From the NCBI GenBank assembly GCA_028023455.1, contig JAQFVV010006216.1:2204445-2268444 (forward strand): DNA of 64,000 nt, written 5' to 3'. Position 1 is the stretch's first letter. Every line of letters starts with the position of its first letter. This document shows, piece by piece, positions 41,301 to 53,904 of this stretch. The position numbers and the translations under genes were made by a program. The notes beneath the pieces are model-generated. The model did not search any database. It was given only the letters and a program-made list of their open reading frames with translations, and was not told the origin of the DNA. Source of the stretch: Epiperipatus broadwayi. Lineage: Eukaryota; Onychophora; Udeonychophora; Euonychophora; Peripatidae.

Positions 41301-41535
41301 CTGGACATAAAGCTAGAAAAGATGGTAATAGACGAACAATTGGAAATCTTAAACTGGATTTCAAGAGATTGTAAAAGATCCAGAAAGAGACCACATGTGA
41401 AATGGATGAATGAAATAAGAGTGTGGGGATGATATGGAGAAGAGAGACTAGAGATCGGAGAAGATAGATTGAACTTGGAGAGACCTTCATCCTGCAATGG
41501 ATTGATAATGGTTGACAATGATGAATAAAAAACAA
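38345..41535 (+). pseudogene. RTE-type LINE, decayed plus-strand copy
   Basis: The 5' part, 38345-38900, matches the 5' part of the minus-strand copy (56560-57062). Endonuclease: NNIVEIDSVSDRVARL and QVYAPTSSHSNEVVD near 39025-39170, then the MG block where DFNARIG is usual (here MGPNINARIGKQM). Reverse transcriptase: KKGKTPGNDKI near 40150, NYRSNNLLSGLYKI near 40320, YEKAFDSI near 40500, HLDFADDVV near 40780, KKTKVMFN near 40880. C-terminus: GSEA, LNRRAIQR near 41130, then KWNWAGHKARKDGNRRTI near 41290. Ends in a TGATAATGGTTGACAATGATGAAT tail-like sequence. Many stops and frameshifts, so inactive. Confidence 0.85.
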
Positions 41536-41539
41536 TATA

Positions 41540-42480
41540 TATATAGTTTTATTTTTCCAGCATTAAATCACATTCTCATTAAGTCATTTTAAATATAATT
41601 TAAGCCTATTAAATATTTCGATTAAAATTTTAAGAATAAAAATAAGTCAAAGAATAAACTGAAATTAAACAAAAGAAACAGAAATGACAGAATAACAGCT
41701 GCTGATTTTAAATGCTAAATCATTGTTTTGAAATGTACGGGATTTCTTTTTGTAAACAAAAAGTTGACATTTTTATTTAAATTTTAGAAATTTTAATAAA
41801 AGATTGGAAAATTAAAAATTCATAATCTTAAAAAATCTTTTATATATATTAATAACTTTATTCTTTTTTACTTATTATAAGCTAATTGGACAGCGTAGAT
41901 GAATTTTAAATATTTGATTTTAAAAAATATATTCTTAAATTAAGTGACATTTTTGGAAAGATATATAATGTATTTTACTTATAAAGTTTTAAAATGTAAA
42001 ATCGGTTTTCTAACAGGACATGATTAACAAGTATGACTGAAGAGTTTCAAAAAATAAAACAATAATAACATATTATTGATGTAACTAGTTGTATATGTAT
42101 ATAGATTAGTGATCTATGGAAAAACAAGTTACACTCCAAAAAAAATCTCTTTATAAAGTGCAATGCACAAATTCTGTATATAAGTTACTTACACAATACC
42201 TTATATTAAAAATATAAAAATGTATTAACTTGCAATATATATATATAAAGAATCATGCAAATCAGATGTAGTGCTAAAGAAGGACTCACAGGTAAATGAT
42301 TTCCCCATCAATTTATAGCTCAACCTATCGCTCTGACATCCAAACATCATAAAATAAAAACATCTTGAGCAACTAATCATGCAATTATAACTTTTATGAA
42401 TATTGAACGTTTAGAGAATTTAATAAGACTTAACAATATTCATAAAATTGTAGCATGATAGTAATTATATATATATATTG
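41540..42480. other. Gap: no gene seen
   Basis: AT-rich DNA. Short (TA)n runs at about 42235-42247 and about 42466-42479. No gene. Confidence 0.6.
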
Positions 42481-42519
42481 TAATGGATTGAAATGTGATG
42501 TTAATATATATATATTATA

Positions 42520-42780
42520 ACGATCCAAAAGAAAATGAAGATCAAATCTTACCGCATCTGCACTACAAGGGCGCCATCTAGGCATTTGAACCTAGAAAAA
42601 GTTATAAAGTAGGCAGATACGCACTGTGAAGATCCCACTTTATTTTATATTTGGACCATCAGCCCATTGTCACTAGCTCAGTGGAGACGCAGAGATAATA
42701 ATCTATATCTTTAATTTATATCTTAAATATAAAAAAAATAAAAGCCACTGCCAGTAATTAATACACAAACAATATTTATT
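42520..42780 (+). other. LTR-like GC-richer stretch
   Basis: Unusually GC-rich for the window (GGGCGCCATCTAGGC, GGAGACGCAGAG), with a TATAAAG at 42603, an initiator-like GCTCAGTGG at about 42677, and an AATAAAAG signal at about 42739. Such a layout fits a plus-strand LTR or a promoter. No second copy occurs in the window, and the nearby gypsy relic is on the other strand, so the link is unproven. Confidence 0.3.
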
Positions 42781-42979
42781 TACACACATATATAATCATT
42801 TAAAATTTTGAGGAATAATATTTATTATTTTAGATTTTAACATTCTTTTAATTTAACTTATTATTTTAAAATTTTAAATCATCTACACAGATAAAATTTA
42901 TATTTATTTTAAGATTGTCGCATATGAATAAACTACATAGATTTGCATTTGAAAAGAAAATATTCTATCCCTTATTTAA

Positions 42980-43430
42980 CCTTAGGCCAAACGTTTGCAG
43001 TCAAACTGGTGTCAATCCATCCGATACATTGATGTATTTAATGTAGCATGAAAATTCAACAACACAATATACTATACTGTCAGGAATAAACATCTGAACA
43101 GTATAGTTAGAGAAGACATTGACTCTTGTCCAATACAGGAATGTTACATCTGTACGGCAAGAAGAACAATAAAATAAAAACTCCATAGGAAGGGACCGCG
43201 GTCCTTTTTGCCGACTTACAATCCCATCCATAGGCAAAAGGGTTTGTACGGCGTATATATGCAATCCTGCCCATAGTGGATCTCATGCTACATTTACTAA
43301 TTACACCAATATATCCAATCCATTGACCTATAATTCAACTACGAAACGAATAACCTAAGATTACCCTCCCTTAATATAACTTTACAAATCTATATAGCCA
43401 TTCATGCCCGACATAAATTTAACATTTATT
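42980..43430 (-). other. Unassigned GC-richer segment with an 87-codon ORF
   Basis: A minus-strand ORF (43001-43264) reads as normal protein with several Cys (FLFYCSSCRTDVTF) but matches no family I know. The segment holds a perfect 12-bp palindrome GGACCGCGGTCC at 43193-43204. It lies beyond the 3' end of the gypsy relic and could be its distal part or something unrelated. Confidence 0.25.
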
Positions 43431-43439
43431 TAAATTCAC

Positions 43440-44030
43440 ACAGATGGATTTATAGAAGTTTGTTTTTTAATGTTGAGCATCGACTACACAGATTACATGC
43501 TCAAAAACATTTCAAAATAAACATAAATGATCAAAATATAAAGTCATTGATGTAATTGCATGAGGAAATTCACAAGAAACCCAATGGCATTCATCATAAG
43601 ATGCCGCATTAACACCAATAACTAAAAAGGACATCTGAATAAATACATTTTAGATATTCACCGTAAGATATCATTATTTACCGAATGTCTATATATTTTA
43701 ATCATATTTGAAAACAAAAATGTAATTAAACATGAACGAATCCATGCAAGCATCTATGACCAATTGAAATTTAATGCATTTAATAATTTAAATAATAACT
43801 ATTAATACAAATAAAAATAATAATTAAAAAAAATGGAAATGATTTTTTTTAACAAACAAATATGTAAAAATTAAACATTTATAATTAATTTGAAACATAA
43901 GTCAGAGAAAAGTTGCTTTTTTAAAATTTAGATTAACTGATCAAATCTTTAAAGTTCTTAATTACTTCAGATTTTAAAATTGTTCAGTTCAATTGCTTAC
44001 AGTGTGAACTATATGAATAAATTGCCATGC
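43440..44030. other. Gap: no recognised feature
   Basis: This is where the integrase core of the adjacent minus-strand gypsy element would be expected, but no DDE block can be read. Confidence 0.5.
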
Positions 44031-46960
44031 TCTTAATGCTCTAGCCATGCCTCAAAATTTTTAGGTGGCAGTCTAGCACATGACTGACAATTACCACAAT
44101 TTTAATAAGATTTTTGATATCACAATTAATGTTTATCAGCCATAAATAGCTATGGACAATAAACAGCTTTTGCTTTGACTACTATTGAATAACCTTTATG
44201 CAATAATTGCAAAATTAAATCTTTATCAAATCAACTGGGATTAGTATGCAATTACCCATCAGAACACAGCCTTTGCAAACTGACAATTTATCAAGGAAGT
44301 TCCATAATTTTTTATGGAACATTTTTGGATGCTTACTAAATCAACTTGTTCAGATTTCACTTATAATCCACTGGTAACCATCATATTTCTCTGTCTAGTC
44401 AGCTACTTACTGCTTTACTGTTAAGAACTTGTGACTAAAACATTTCTATATAATCAATTGCAATTTTTTCCCATTGCTCTATATCTTGGTTGGCAAACAA
44501 GATAGTGCATCTGCATGTCTAATTTGCTTTGTCTTTCTATATTCTAAATCAGATATAATGTTTAACCAACTCATTATATGAGGGCTAAGATGATTAGGAA
44601 CTTGTTTGCTTGTAAAAATTATTGTTAAGGTTTATGATTGATTATAATCCTAAATCTACATCCACATAGATGTTTATGAAATTTACAAACTCCAAACAAT
44701 ATACCGAGAGCTTTTTTATCCATTTGACTGTAACTTTTTTCAGTTTTGAACAAGAAGCATGAAGTATAGGCAATAGGTCATTCACATGTATGTGCTGGAT
44801 GACATATTACTGTACTAACTATAAATTCAAATACATCCACTGTAACCATAATTTACAAATCACTGTAATAATGAACTAATAATTTATTTGAAGTGAATAG
44901 TGATTTGGTGTGTAAAAGTGCTTGATCTTGTGCCAATTCCCAATTCTATTTCTAGTTCTTTTTTAATAAATCATATATGGGTCTGGCTACATGAGCATTA
45001 CTCTTCAAAAAAATTTTGAAATAATTTAAGTTATTTGAGCTCACAGTTTCAGCTATAGTTTGACTTTTTGGGAAATGGGACATGTTTAAGATAAATTTTT
45101 GGGTGTTCAATGTTGTTCCAAATTCATCCAGTTTTTTGCATACATTATATAAATGACTTTAAGTTCAATTTCCATTATAGCAATAACTACAATATTATCA
45201 AAAAATGGTATAACACTCTCAAATCCATTAAAAAAGATCTCAATTTTTAACTGGAAAATACTTAGTGCAGATGTTATCTCAAATGGAAATCTTTTCCACC
45301 AAAATAACCCTACTTAAGTGATTAATATTAATATTTCTTAAGCTTTATTTATCACCAATATCTAATAAAATGCTGAGTTAAAATCTAATTTTGCAAAAAA
45401 TGAGATTTTTGCAAGTAAAAAGTTGTTTCTCTAGAATTAAGGACAAGATATGCATGTTTATTAACAGCTTTATTTACAGATTTGTGGTAATTCCCTCACA
45501 AATAAATTTTTCCATTAGGTTTAATAATGATTACTAATGACATAGCCTAATCAGATTTCTTAGTAGACTCTAATATACAGTTTGTAAAATAATTTGTCAA
45601 TTACCTTCTCAACTTTTTCTTTCTGAACAAATAGGACCATCCTCAGTCTGCAAATTAGACATACAACTTCTGGAGATAACTCTAGAAAAGCAGGGGTAGT
45701 TTTTATTTTTTCTGTTTCTTCATTAAACAATTTAGATTAATTTTCCCACATTTCCCTCTCGATTTCAATCTTTTTAATCCAAATAAATTTAATACCCATT
45801 TTTAAACCAATTATTGAAGCATAAACTACATATAGAAGCAAATGAAAAGTTTCCCTGTTCATTTTATTTACAGGAATTTTAACTACACCCTTGATTTTAA
45901 TTGCATTTCATTTTACATCTAAAGCTTTTAACTTACTTTTCTTGATTGTTAGTGGATTTTTTTATAATTAGCAATTATAAAACTCCATTCATACAGTGAA
46001 ATCAAAAATATGTTGTTTCCACTGTCGACCTCCATAGATATGAGCTTGCTGCATAATTTTAAATGAATCATAATTCTATCACATTAAGTCATTGATATAT
46101 TTTATACTAATTAACTGATTTCCTTTTCTATGAAATACACCTTTATGACTGTTGTTGTCTTTATGAAGTTCACCTATCTTTTTACTATTCATCATTTTGA
46201 TATACCATTTTTTGTCACAGAGTTTGCAACATTCATTTTTGTAAACACAATCACTGGCTTTATGACGAACTTTCTGCAACAAAAACAAATAAAGAGGTTT
46301 TATTACAACTATTATTATCTTCTAAATTTCTAAATACCTTTCCCTTAAGTTTATATATCTTACAAACATCAGTTTGTACATTATTTTTACTGTTTACCTC
46401 CATAGCTTCTCTTGATTACTCAATAACTATTTCAGAAATTATACCGTGCTTTATAGCTTCACTATATTTTATTTCACTATCAATAAGCTATTACCTTAAA
46501 CTATTCCTTTCCCACAGAAATTGCTCAAAAAGTGTCTTATCTAGAAATCATCCATACAAACAATTTTAAGCAAGATCACAAAGAGCAATGTAATCTTTTT
46601 TCATTTTTACTCTGACATCAATTTCTGAAATAAAATCTGGCAATGGGTCTCAAGGAATATGGGCTAAAATAATTGAATGCAATCATTTACTTTACCTAAA
46701 GGGTAATCCTTAGTAGTATCAGGTTGGAAAAACCTATTAATCTTTATAGCTCCTTTTTGTGTTAAACAAAGCAGTGATGTTACTTTACTTTTCTCATCAT
46801 TGACATCATTTATGAAGATATATTTCTCCATATGTTGAATGTAAAGAGGCCAATTACTCACTTAACTGATGTGAAATTCTCCAAATGACAATTGCATTTT
46901 TGTAGACTGCTTGATACTATTAATCTCTCAGTTTACTCCTAATAGAATTTTGCAAGGTTC
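44030..46960 (-). pseudogene. Ty3/gypsy retrotransposon relic (gag-pol)
   Basis: Minus-strand order is canonical. Gag core: WPLYIQHMEKYIFINDVNDE (46664-46861). Zinc knuckle: QKVRHKASDCVYKNECC near 46280-46220, in which the leading Cys pair is lost. Protease: VDSGNNIFLIS near 46030-46000. Reverse transcriptase: FVQKEKVEKVIDKLF near 45635, IIKPNGKIYL near 45530, NKAVNKHAYL near 45470, then LPF/ITSALSIFQLKI pieces to about 45235. RNase H: PIAYTSCFLFKTEKSYSQMD then KALGILFGVCKFHKHLCG at about 44790-44670. Integrase zinc finger: NCQSCARLPPKN near 44080. The integrase core, chromodomain and recognisable flanking LTRs are missing. Stops and frameshifts are frequent. The adjacent LTR-C is in the opposite orientation and so is not its LTR. 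Confidence 0.85.
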
Positions 46961-47154
46961 TAATTGAAACTGTGTCAATTGCTATTTCTCTGAGCAATTC
47001 CTATGCTTCTGAACAGACATAAGCTTATATGAATTTTCACCTGGTAAAACTAATAATAGTATGGCAAATTGGGATTATTAATTAAAACATAAATGTTAAA
47101 CAATTAAAAAATGTATTAAAATTATAAATATATATATATATATTATACCAAGAT

Positions 47155-48873
47155 TGTAGTTGGTACATAATAATTTTATCTAAAAAATTAGTAAAACAAA
47201 AATCTTTCATTAAAAGAGAAATAACAGGTAAAAGTTTAAAAGTTTTATTACAGTTTGTTTCGAAAATGTAAAAGTTAAAGAGTTTTGAAATAAAAGTTAG
47301 AAAATAATTAATTAAAAGTGGGAAGGGAGTTCACTTTAGAAACGCCAAATTAAAAGAAGTTGTTTTTCAAATAAGTAAAGAATTCTTTTTATTATTGTTG
47401 TTAATTAAAGAAACTATTGTTTATGAGAGTTATAAGTGATTGAATAGAAAAAAGGAAAGAAATTAAAAGTTGATTTCAAGTTTAAAAATATAAATCTCTT
47501 TTATTTAAGCTAGAAAAAAAAAGATAATCTTAAAAAACTAAATAATGAATTGATCTCAAAATTATATATGTGCATGCGAATGTAAAATAATGTATATGTA
47601 ATAAATATTAAAATGAAATAAAGGAAAATTATAATTAAAAAACACAGTGGTGGCTACTAATTAAAAATATAAAAACAACATGTTTGCATGGCTACTACTA
47701 ATTAAACGATCTTCAAACACATGTAATCAAAAACATGACATTATCAAAGGAATTTCGACAACAGATATTGTCGGAGGATATCAAAAAGAAAACATGTGTC
47801 ATGTATAAATAGCCAAATTTTTATCGGACATTTAGTCTAGTTAATTGCATCAGAGATAACAGTTGAATTCGGTTCAGAGAGTATAATCTAGATCGTGCAG
47901 TTTATTATGAATCAATCAAGAATGCAGTGTTAAAACCACGGGAAACATGCGGTTGTTCTCCAGCCTGAAGTCCGATGAAAAGAGCCAATATACCCGATCT
48001 TAAATGATCTCTGCGTAACAGCTTGAAGAACCTCCTTCAATGTCTATTTGTCTCCAGGAATAATACCAACTAATAATCATCAAATCTCTGCAAGAAAACT
48101 TCAAATCTAACCGGTTAGGGATATCTCATTAGAAGCAGTAAATAGCAAGATGCATCCACAACCAAAATCCTAGGTAAAACATTTTCTTATATTCATTTAT
48201 AAAGTAGCCATCGCATTCGTAAAAATTCATGAATCCTCCAAGAGTCAAATTATAAGAACTCTATAGCACATAAAAATGAACTACTAATTTGTGTGTTCTA
48301 AATATCAAACATTATTTAATGCTTTATTATATATGTCAGTGTGTGAATTAAGTATGTGCGTGATTAAAAATACCAATATTATGTTAGTTAAAAATTTATA
48401 AAAGTATTTATATTTAGTATAATTGATGTTAATAAACTGTTTTTAAACTTAAGCTTTATTTTGTCGGTCAATTCTTTTTACCAATTCTTTTTATCAATTC
48501 TTTTCACCTCTAATTTTGTTATTGAATAAAAAAAAATAGACTGAGCTAGTTAAAGGATTTTTCAAGCGCTGGATTATGAGCCTACTGTCCGAACATGTTA
48601 GTCTTAGACTAGCTGGTGCCCGGGGTTTACTCCGAAACAAAGTGTTTGAATAGTAGGGCTTTGAATCTAGCAGCCGAGGTGGGCCATGATCTGATAATGG
48701 GTATTGTTGATAGTTAAAGCTATCAATAATATTTTCCACTTTGCTCGAACATGCCGGTTCGTTCACATAATATTTATAATTAAATAAGATTATAAATGTA
48801 TTATAAAGAAGTTTGTAACCAGCCAAAACATTTGCAGTTTAAGTAAGATCTTCTGTGGATCGAACCCGGTACA
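47155..48873 (+). repeat. LTR-C, solo LTR of the LTR-A/B family
   Basis: About 1.7 kb opening TGTAGTTGGTACATAATAA and closing GGATCGAACCCGGTACA, so TG...CA ends. It shares ATTTTATCTAAAAAATTA, TGTCGGTCAATTCTTTTTA, GCGCTGGATTATGAGCCTAC and the ATTATAAATxTATxATxAA block near the end with LTR-A and LTR-B. A TATA box TATAAATAG is at 47804-47812. Divergence from A and B is clearly greater than A from B. No internal region lies next to it in the right orientation, so it is best read as a solo LTR. ORF 48494-48826 on the minus strand is inside it and is not a gene. Confidence 0.75.
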
Positions 48874-48879
48874 ATATAT

Positions 48880-49630
48880 ATATTATTAAATTATTAACAG
48901 TTTAACTACTTACAAACACAAAAGCATATAAAAATCATAATGAAGGTCAATGCAATTTGTTAAAGTCCCTAGACTTGCTTTTGCATGTCTGGAGTTACTT
49001 TATGGTAGAAGCTATCTAAGGCAACACATAATGACATCCAACATCATGTTATTCCATGTTCATGCACACTTGCATAGCTTCACAAGCAAGAGCCTTTTGT
49101 TTTGTTTTTTTCTAGAATATATGCCCATTTTTAGAATAAATATTAGAATCATTAGAAACTTACTGATATTGTTTACTCTATTTTTTATTTCTGGATGCAT
49201 CCAGAATAAGTAAAATCTTTTTAATTGTTATTAATTAATTAGTTTTAGATCGATTTAGATGGAATTCCATTAACTTATCTCTTTTTGAAATTTTAAAGAA
49301 TTTAATTAATATTGCTTTCTCTGGTTATAATTAATATTTTGTAAACTGAATTCATTTATATGCTGATTTGACAAGTTTTCATTTTATTAATTATGTCCAA
49401 AATTTTATATATTTATTTTGTATAATTTCATATGTGTGTCTTTCAACATACATGCATATATGTATAACAACTCTCAATTGTTAATAATTATTATTTCTAT
49501 CTTTATATGTGTATGTATTTTAGCATGCACATACAAATATAACACTGTATAAAAGAAACTCCATCATCATCTCAATAAAATCATTAATTTACAAAATAGT
49601 TATAAGCACAAGAATTTTAAACTTGGATAA
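48880..49630. other. Gap: unrecognised 87-codon ORF
   Basis: ORF 48950-49213 (plus) is open but mostly hydrophobic near its end and matches nothing known to me. Otherwise AT-rich DNA. Confidence 0.35.
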
Positions 49631-49639
49631 TATTCCCTT

Positions 49640-50290
49640 ATATACCTTCTAGATATTTGAATATAAAGAAATTGCATAATAAAGAATATAATTTATGTGT
49701 TTGGTCACCTACATTAAATCATTTCATTAATAATAGTAAGGATAGAATTGATCCTAAAGAATATCCTTTTATAGTTTATTTGATTAAATGCTAATAATTC
49801 TCCTTATGCTTATTATAGTGAATCCAGAGCAAACATAAATAGCATGTGTATTGTTACAATAAACCTAAGTTGGATTATTAGATGCCATTGTGTTTTTATA
49901 GCATGTGTGTTTATGTATTCACATTTTCAATCCTAGTGAAATAAAAATGGTTTGTAGTGAATACAATGATATGAACCCTAAAATTAAAAAGTCATAGTGT
50001 ATTTCTAATGGTAACTTTGGAATGAATAGAAGGTCTAATAGTATTCAGTTGAGTACTGTTTGGACTGTGCGTGATTAGACTGGGAACTTCATAACATTCA
50101 TGTTGAAGTTTGACATGTGTAATGGTTCTTTTAAATTTTTTTAAATTTTATATTTATTACCTTTGACAAAGGTGCTAAGCACTGAAAATACATTTAGGTT
50201 ATCCTGAAATTTGTTAAGTACTATTTATCTTTGCATTTTTGAATAAATATTCCTTGATTTACATTTACTTTTGTGATGTAGTTTTTTTCT
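49640..50290 (+). pseudogene. Penelope-like element, 3' fragment (upstream partial copy)
   Basis: Matches the last ~650 bp of the element at 50400-52690 in the same orientation (shared TATTTGATTA, TCACATTTTCAATCCTAGTGA, GAATATTCCTTG-type blocks). It covers the GIY-YIG endonuclease part (IVYLIKC near 49770) and the 3' tail, which contains CCTTTGACAAAGG near 50160, a 13-bp imperfect palindrome. Confidence 0.7.
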
Positions 50291-50399
50291 TACAAGTTTT
50301 ATTATGGCCACTAATAAGGATTAGAAGTTTATAGAAGCATTAAAGATTTGCAAGAAGATAGCAAAATTAATGCAATATTGTGTTTTTTTAAAGATTTGT

Positions 50400-52690
50400 T
50401 TGAAATGTAATGTATTTCCTAATTGTCACAAATTATATATTAATACTACTTTTTATATTCAAAAAAGAAGCTATGAGTAAATTATGGAAACAATTATTAT
50501 GTTTGATTATACATAGAAAATGTTATATTCTGCAATTAAATAAAAAAAAAATAGCTTGGCACAAAGTTACTGCATTCCTGATCAGATTAAAGAACAATAT
50601 GATCATGTTCATATTATGATGAAAGAGATATGATTGGAAATTTTGTTTTTAGCTCATATGCAAGATGTTAACATCTAATCATTTCATTTGAATAATTTTG
50701 TTCATTTGTCAACACTTTTGTGTGAGAGGGAAATACGATTTAAATTATGGCCCAAAATTTGTTGGATCTAAATGGGATAACCTACATATGGAATTAGATA
50801 TTGACTTTGAAATGGGTTATGAGTTGAAAGAAAGTAAGGATGTGGTTTTTGAACAAGTTTCTCATTTATTACAAAGAAAACTGTTGGAAATGATAATTCT
50901 TCATGGAGTAGTTCTATATAGGATTTTAAAAATACATTCCCTAAAAGAAAATAAAGACAATAGATTTATACTTTTGTATCAGGACTTATATTATGGAAAA
51001 GTAAATGAGCAAACTGTTAAATTAAATTTTCTGAAGGTTAATGGATATAATATCAAATCATCAAGAAATAAATTTATAAATAATGTTATACAAAAATATG
51101 AAAATAAAGCTTTTAAAAGAGGTGTATATTTATAGAAATATCTATCTGCCAGAATAACTCCATGCATTTTTGTTAATATTAAGCTGCATAAAGAAAAATA
51201 TCTTTTAAGACAGATGATTGATTCAGGACGTTCATATTATGAAAAAGCTATGAAATTGGTGTATAAATGGTAAAAGAATGAAATGAATTTTAGAAAACTT
51301 GGGTTTACATCATTTTGAATTATGCTCAAGTCAGTGATAGCTATAGAATGGCTTCTATCAATATAAATGTGTTGTATGGTTCAGTGAATCATGTTTTTCT
51401 ACTGAAGGTGATTCAGGATTTGCTTATTAAAAGAAATTTGAGGAGCAAAACACTAAATTAATTATGATTATTCTCAATTAAATTAGTCAGGATATTACTG
51501 CCTCTTTCAATGGTCAATTCTATAAAATAGAGCAGTCATAACCAGTGGAAATTTCAGTTAGTGCTTTGGTTTGTAATATAGCAATTGATCATATTGAGAA
51601 AAAAATTGTATAACCTGCATTGAATGATCATAATAATATTGTGTACATAATATAATTTGATGATATTTATATGTGTGCTTCTTTAGAAGTGATACAAGAT
51701 GTTTTTGGTAAATTAAATAATGATTCAAAGCATAAGGTTAATGGGAAAATTAAATATCTTGATTTATTAATAAGCCAATACCAATACATTAGACTATACA
51801 AATAATTGAACTATACTATTAATTATATGAGACCTAAATCTTGTACATATCCAGTATATAAATATGCAAGATTCAAAGTCTTCTTGTATTGAAACCATAA
51901 TTAGTGGAAATTTGAATTAGATAAAAAAATATAATATTCATAATTATATGTCTGAGTTAATAGGGGTGAAAGACAATGAATATGCTTTACTTGAATATAT
52001 TCAGCATTTTAATGATAAAGTAATAATCAAATTATGGATTTTAAAACTAGCTTTGAATATGAAGAAATTGTATCATAAGGAATATAATGCATATTTTTAG
52101 TCACTACTATATAAAATCATTTAATTAACAATAATAAAAATAAAGTTGATCTTAAGGAATATTCCTGTATTGTTTATTTGATTATTTGTCAGGAACATAA
52201 TTGCTCTTATGTTTATGATGGTGAATCCAAAGCAAACATTAATATATAGCTTAAACAGCATGTGTATTTTTACAATAAAGCTAAGTGTTTTGGAGTATGA
52301 GAGTTTATTTGGTCACATTTTCAATCCTAGTGAAATAAAAATAATCTGTAGTCAATACAGTAATAGGAAAAGTAAAAATTCAAGAGACTAGATTTATTTC
52401 TAATGATAATGTTGTAATGAAAAGAAAGTGTAATAGTGTTCAGAATATGCACAATTAAACTAGCAGTTTTGTAACTTTCATATTAAGTTTAATGGGTGCA
52501 ATGTTTGTTTTTTTTTTAATTTTTTTAAGATTTTTATATCTATTGACTTTGATAAGGGTGTCCAGCACTGAAATGTACAATTAGGTTATGCTAGTATTTA
52601 TTACCTATTATTTATTTATGTATTTTTGGAATTAATATTCCTTGTGTTTACATTTATTTTTTATAATGGAGTTTTTTTGTTTAAGTAGTT
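50400..52690 (+). pseudogene. Penelope-like element with GIY-YIG domain, decayed
   Basis: Reverse transcriptase motifs of Penelope-like elements appear in order, in several frames. These are VNIKLHKEKYLLRQMIDSG (50-codon stretch from about 51170), the place of the usual 'KiHK...PlRPIvs'; VFLLKVIQDLLIKRNLRS near 51400; FNGQFYKIEQS near 51510 (usual 'F.gkfY.Q..G'); ISVSALVCNIAIDHIEKK near 51555-51605; FDDIYMCAS, about 51657-51683 (the YVDD block, here FDD); and GKIKYLDLLIS near 51745. These are followed by a GIY-YIG nuclease part (IVYLIICQEHNCSYVYDGES, about 52165-52225). An open 145-codon N-terminal ORF at 50698-51135 lies upstream in place. The copy has numerous stops and is inactive. Together with 49640-50290 it forms a partial tandem dimer. 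Confidence 0.8.
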
Positions 52691-52699
52691 ATATTAATA

Positions 52700-52949
52700 T
52701 TTCATTAAACCAGTTAGAATGAACTTTTACTTATAATAATAATAATTCATTAAACACTTGCCTATTGGAATGAGCTTTATTTATAAATAGACAACAAATA
52801 ATATCTCACTGAAAGTGTCCCTGATTGAGTATAAATTGACTGATCCCCCCCCCAAAAAAAAAATTCACTTCCAAAGCCCTACATAACATAAAACAGAAAA
52901 TTAATGATCACTTAACTATCCTATAAGAGTATTTAAACAATTAACAATT
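52700..52949. other. Gap: no gene seen
   Basis: AT-rich; a C8 then A9 homopolymer junction at about 52846-52863. Confidence 0.6.
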
Positions 52950-53263
52950 ACTACATTTTGGAATAAAACAATATTTATTACTTTGAAAAGCTAAGTATAG
53001 GGAATATTATCAAATACATTAGCATATCAACATGCATATAAACATACATTAAACTAGATACTGATTATCATAAATTTGCATATTTGCATGTATAAATTAA
53101 TCTAGAAGTTGGCTATGTCATTAGATTAAAAGCATGGTGATATGTTAATGTATTTTGCTAATATTCACTATAGGGATGCTTTGACAGAGATAAGCTGCAT
53201 CGAAAGCCTGGCTTCACATCACAAAGTAATAAATATTGTTTTATACCAAAATTTGTTATTATA
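52950..53263. repeat. Foldback repeat, family F4
   Basis: Left arm about 52950-53060 is the reverse complement of about 53145-53263: AAAACAATATTTATTACTTTG occurs near both outer edges, and TATAGGGA plus TACATTA blocks occur inside each arm. The right arm carries extra bases (AAGCTGCATCGAAAGCCTGG region, 53192-53212) absent from the left. No coding capacity. Confidence 0.75.
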
Positions 53264-53900
53264 ATAGTTGACGATTATCTACATATTCTTGTAGTATATA
53301 TTTTATTACATACTATCTATGCTATATACATATAGTATAGTTTATTCTTATACTTATACATATGCATATTGAAGCTTTATATGTGCACACATATATATAA
53401 TTCATATTTGCATGTTAAAAATTATGAACAAAATTTATGTCGAAAGTTCTAATAATTTTTTATAAATCAAAATTAAATATATATTATAAACGCACAAATA
53501 AAGATATACTGGATAATTAATTATATAGTTATTGCGTCTTAAATGCAAAATATTTTGTAAAATTAACACAAGATAATTGATTTTAAATTTAATTTAAAAG
53601 TAGTTTAAAAGAAAAAAGTGTTTTTCTTTTAACAATAAAAAAGGTGGAAATTACACTCTAGGAAAAATAATTAAAATGCTTGTAAACAGATTATTACATT
53701 TAAAATTTAGGAGATAAATGATTAAAATAATTTAATTAAAAAGGTTGTCATTTCCTCTCAAAAATATGAGATTGCAAATACTGTATTGAACAAATAAAGT
53801 CAGACCATAGTGAAAGTAAAGGAGTTATCTAAGGCCAATAAGTTGAAGAATCCAAACAACAACAGAATGATTCACATTTTATGGATAAGATAGCTCCAAA
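53264..53900. other. Gap: no gene seen
   Basis: AT-rich DNA, with runs of TA/CATA near 53330-53400. Confidence 0.6.
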
Positions 53901-53904
53901 CCAT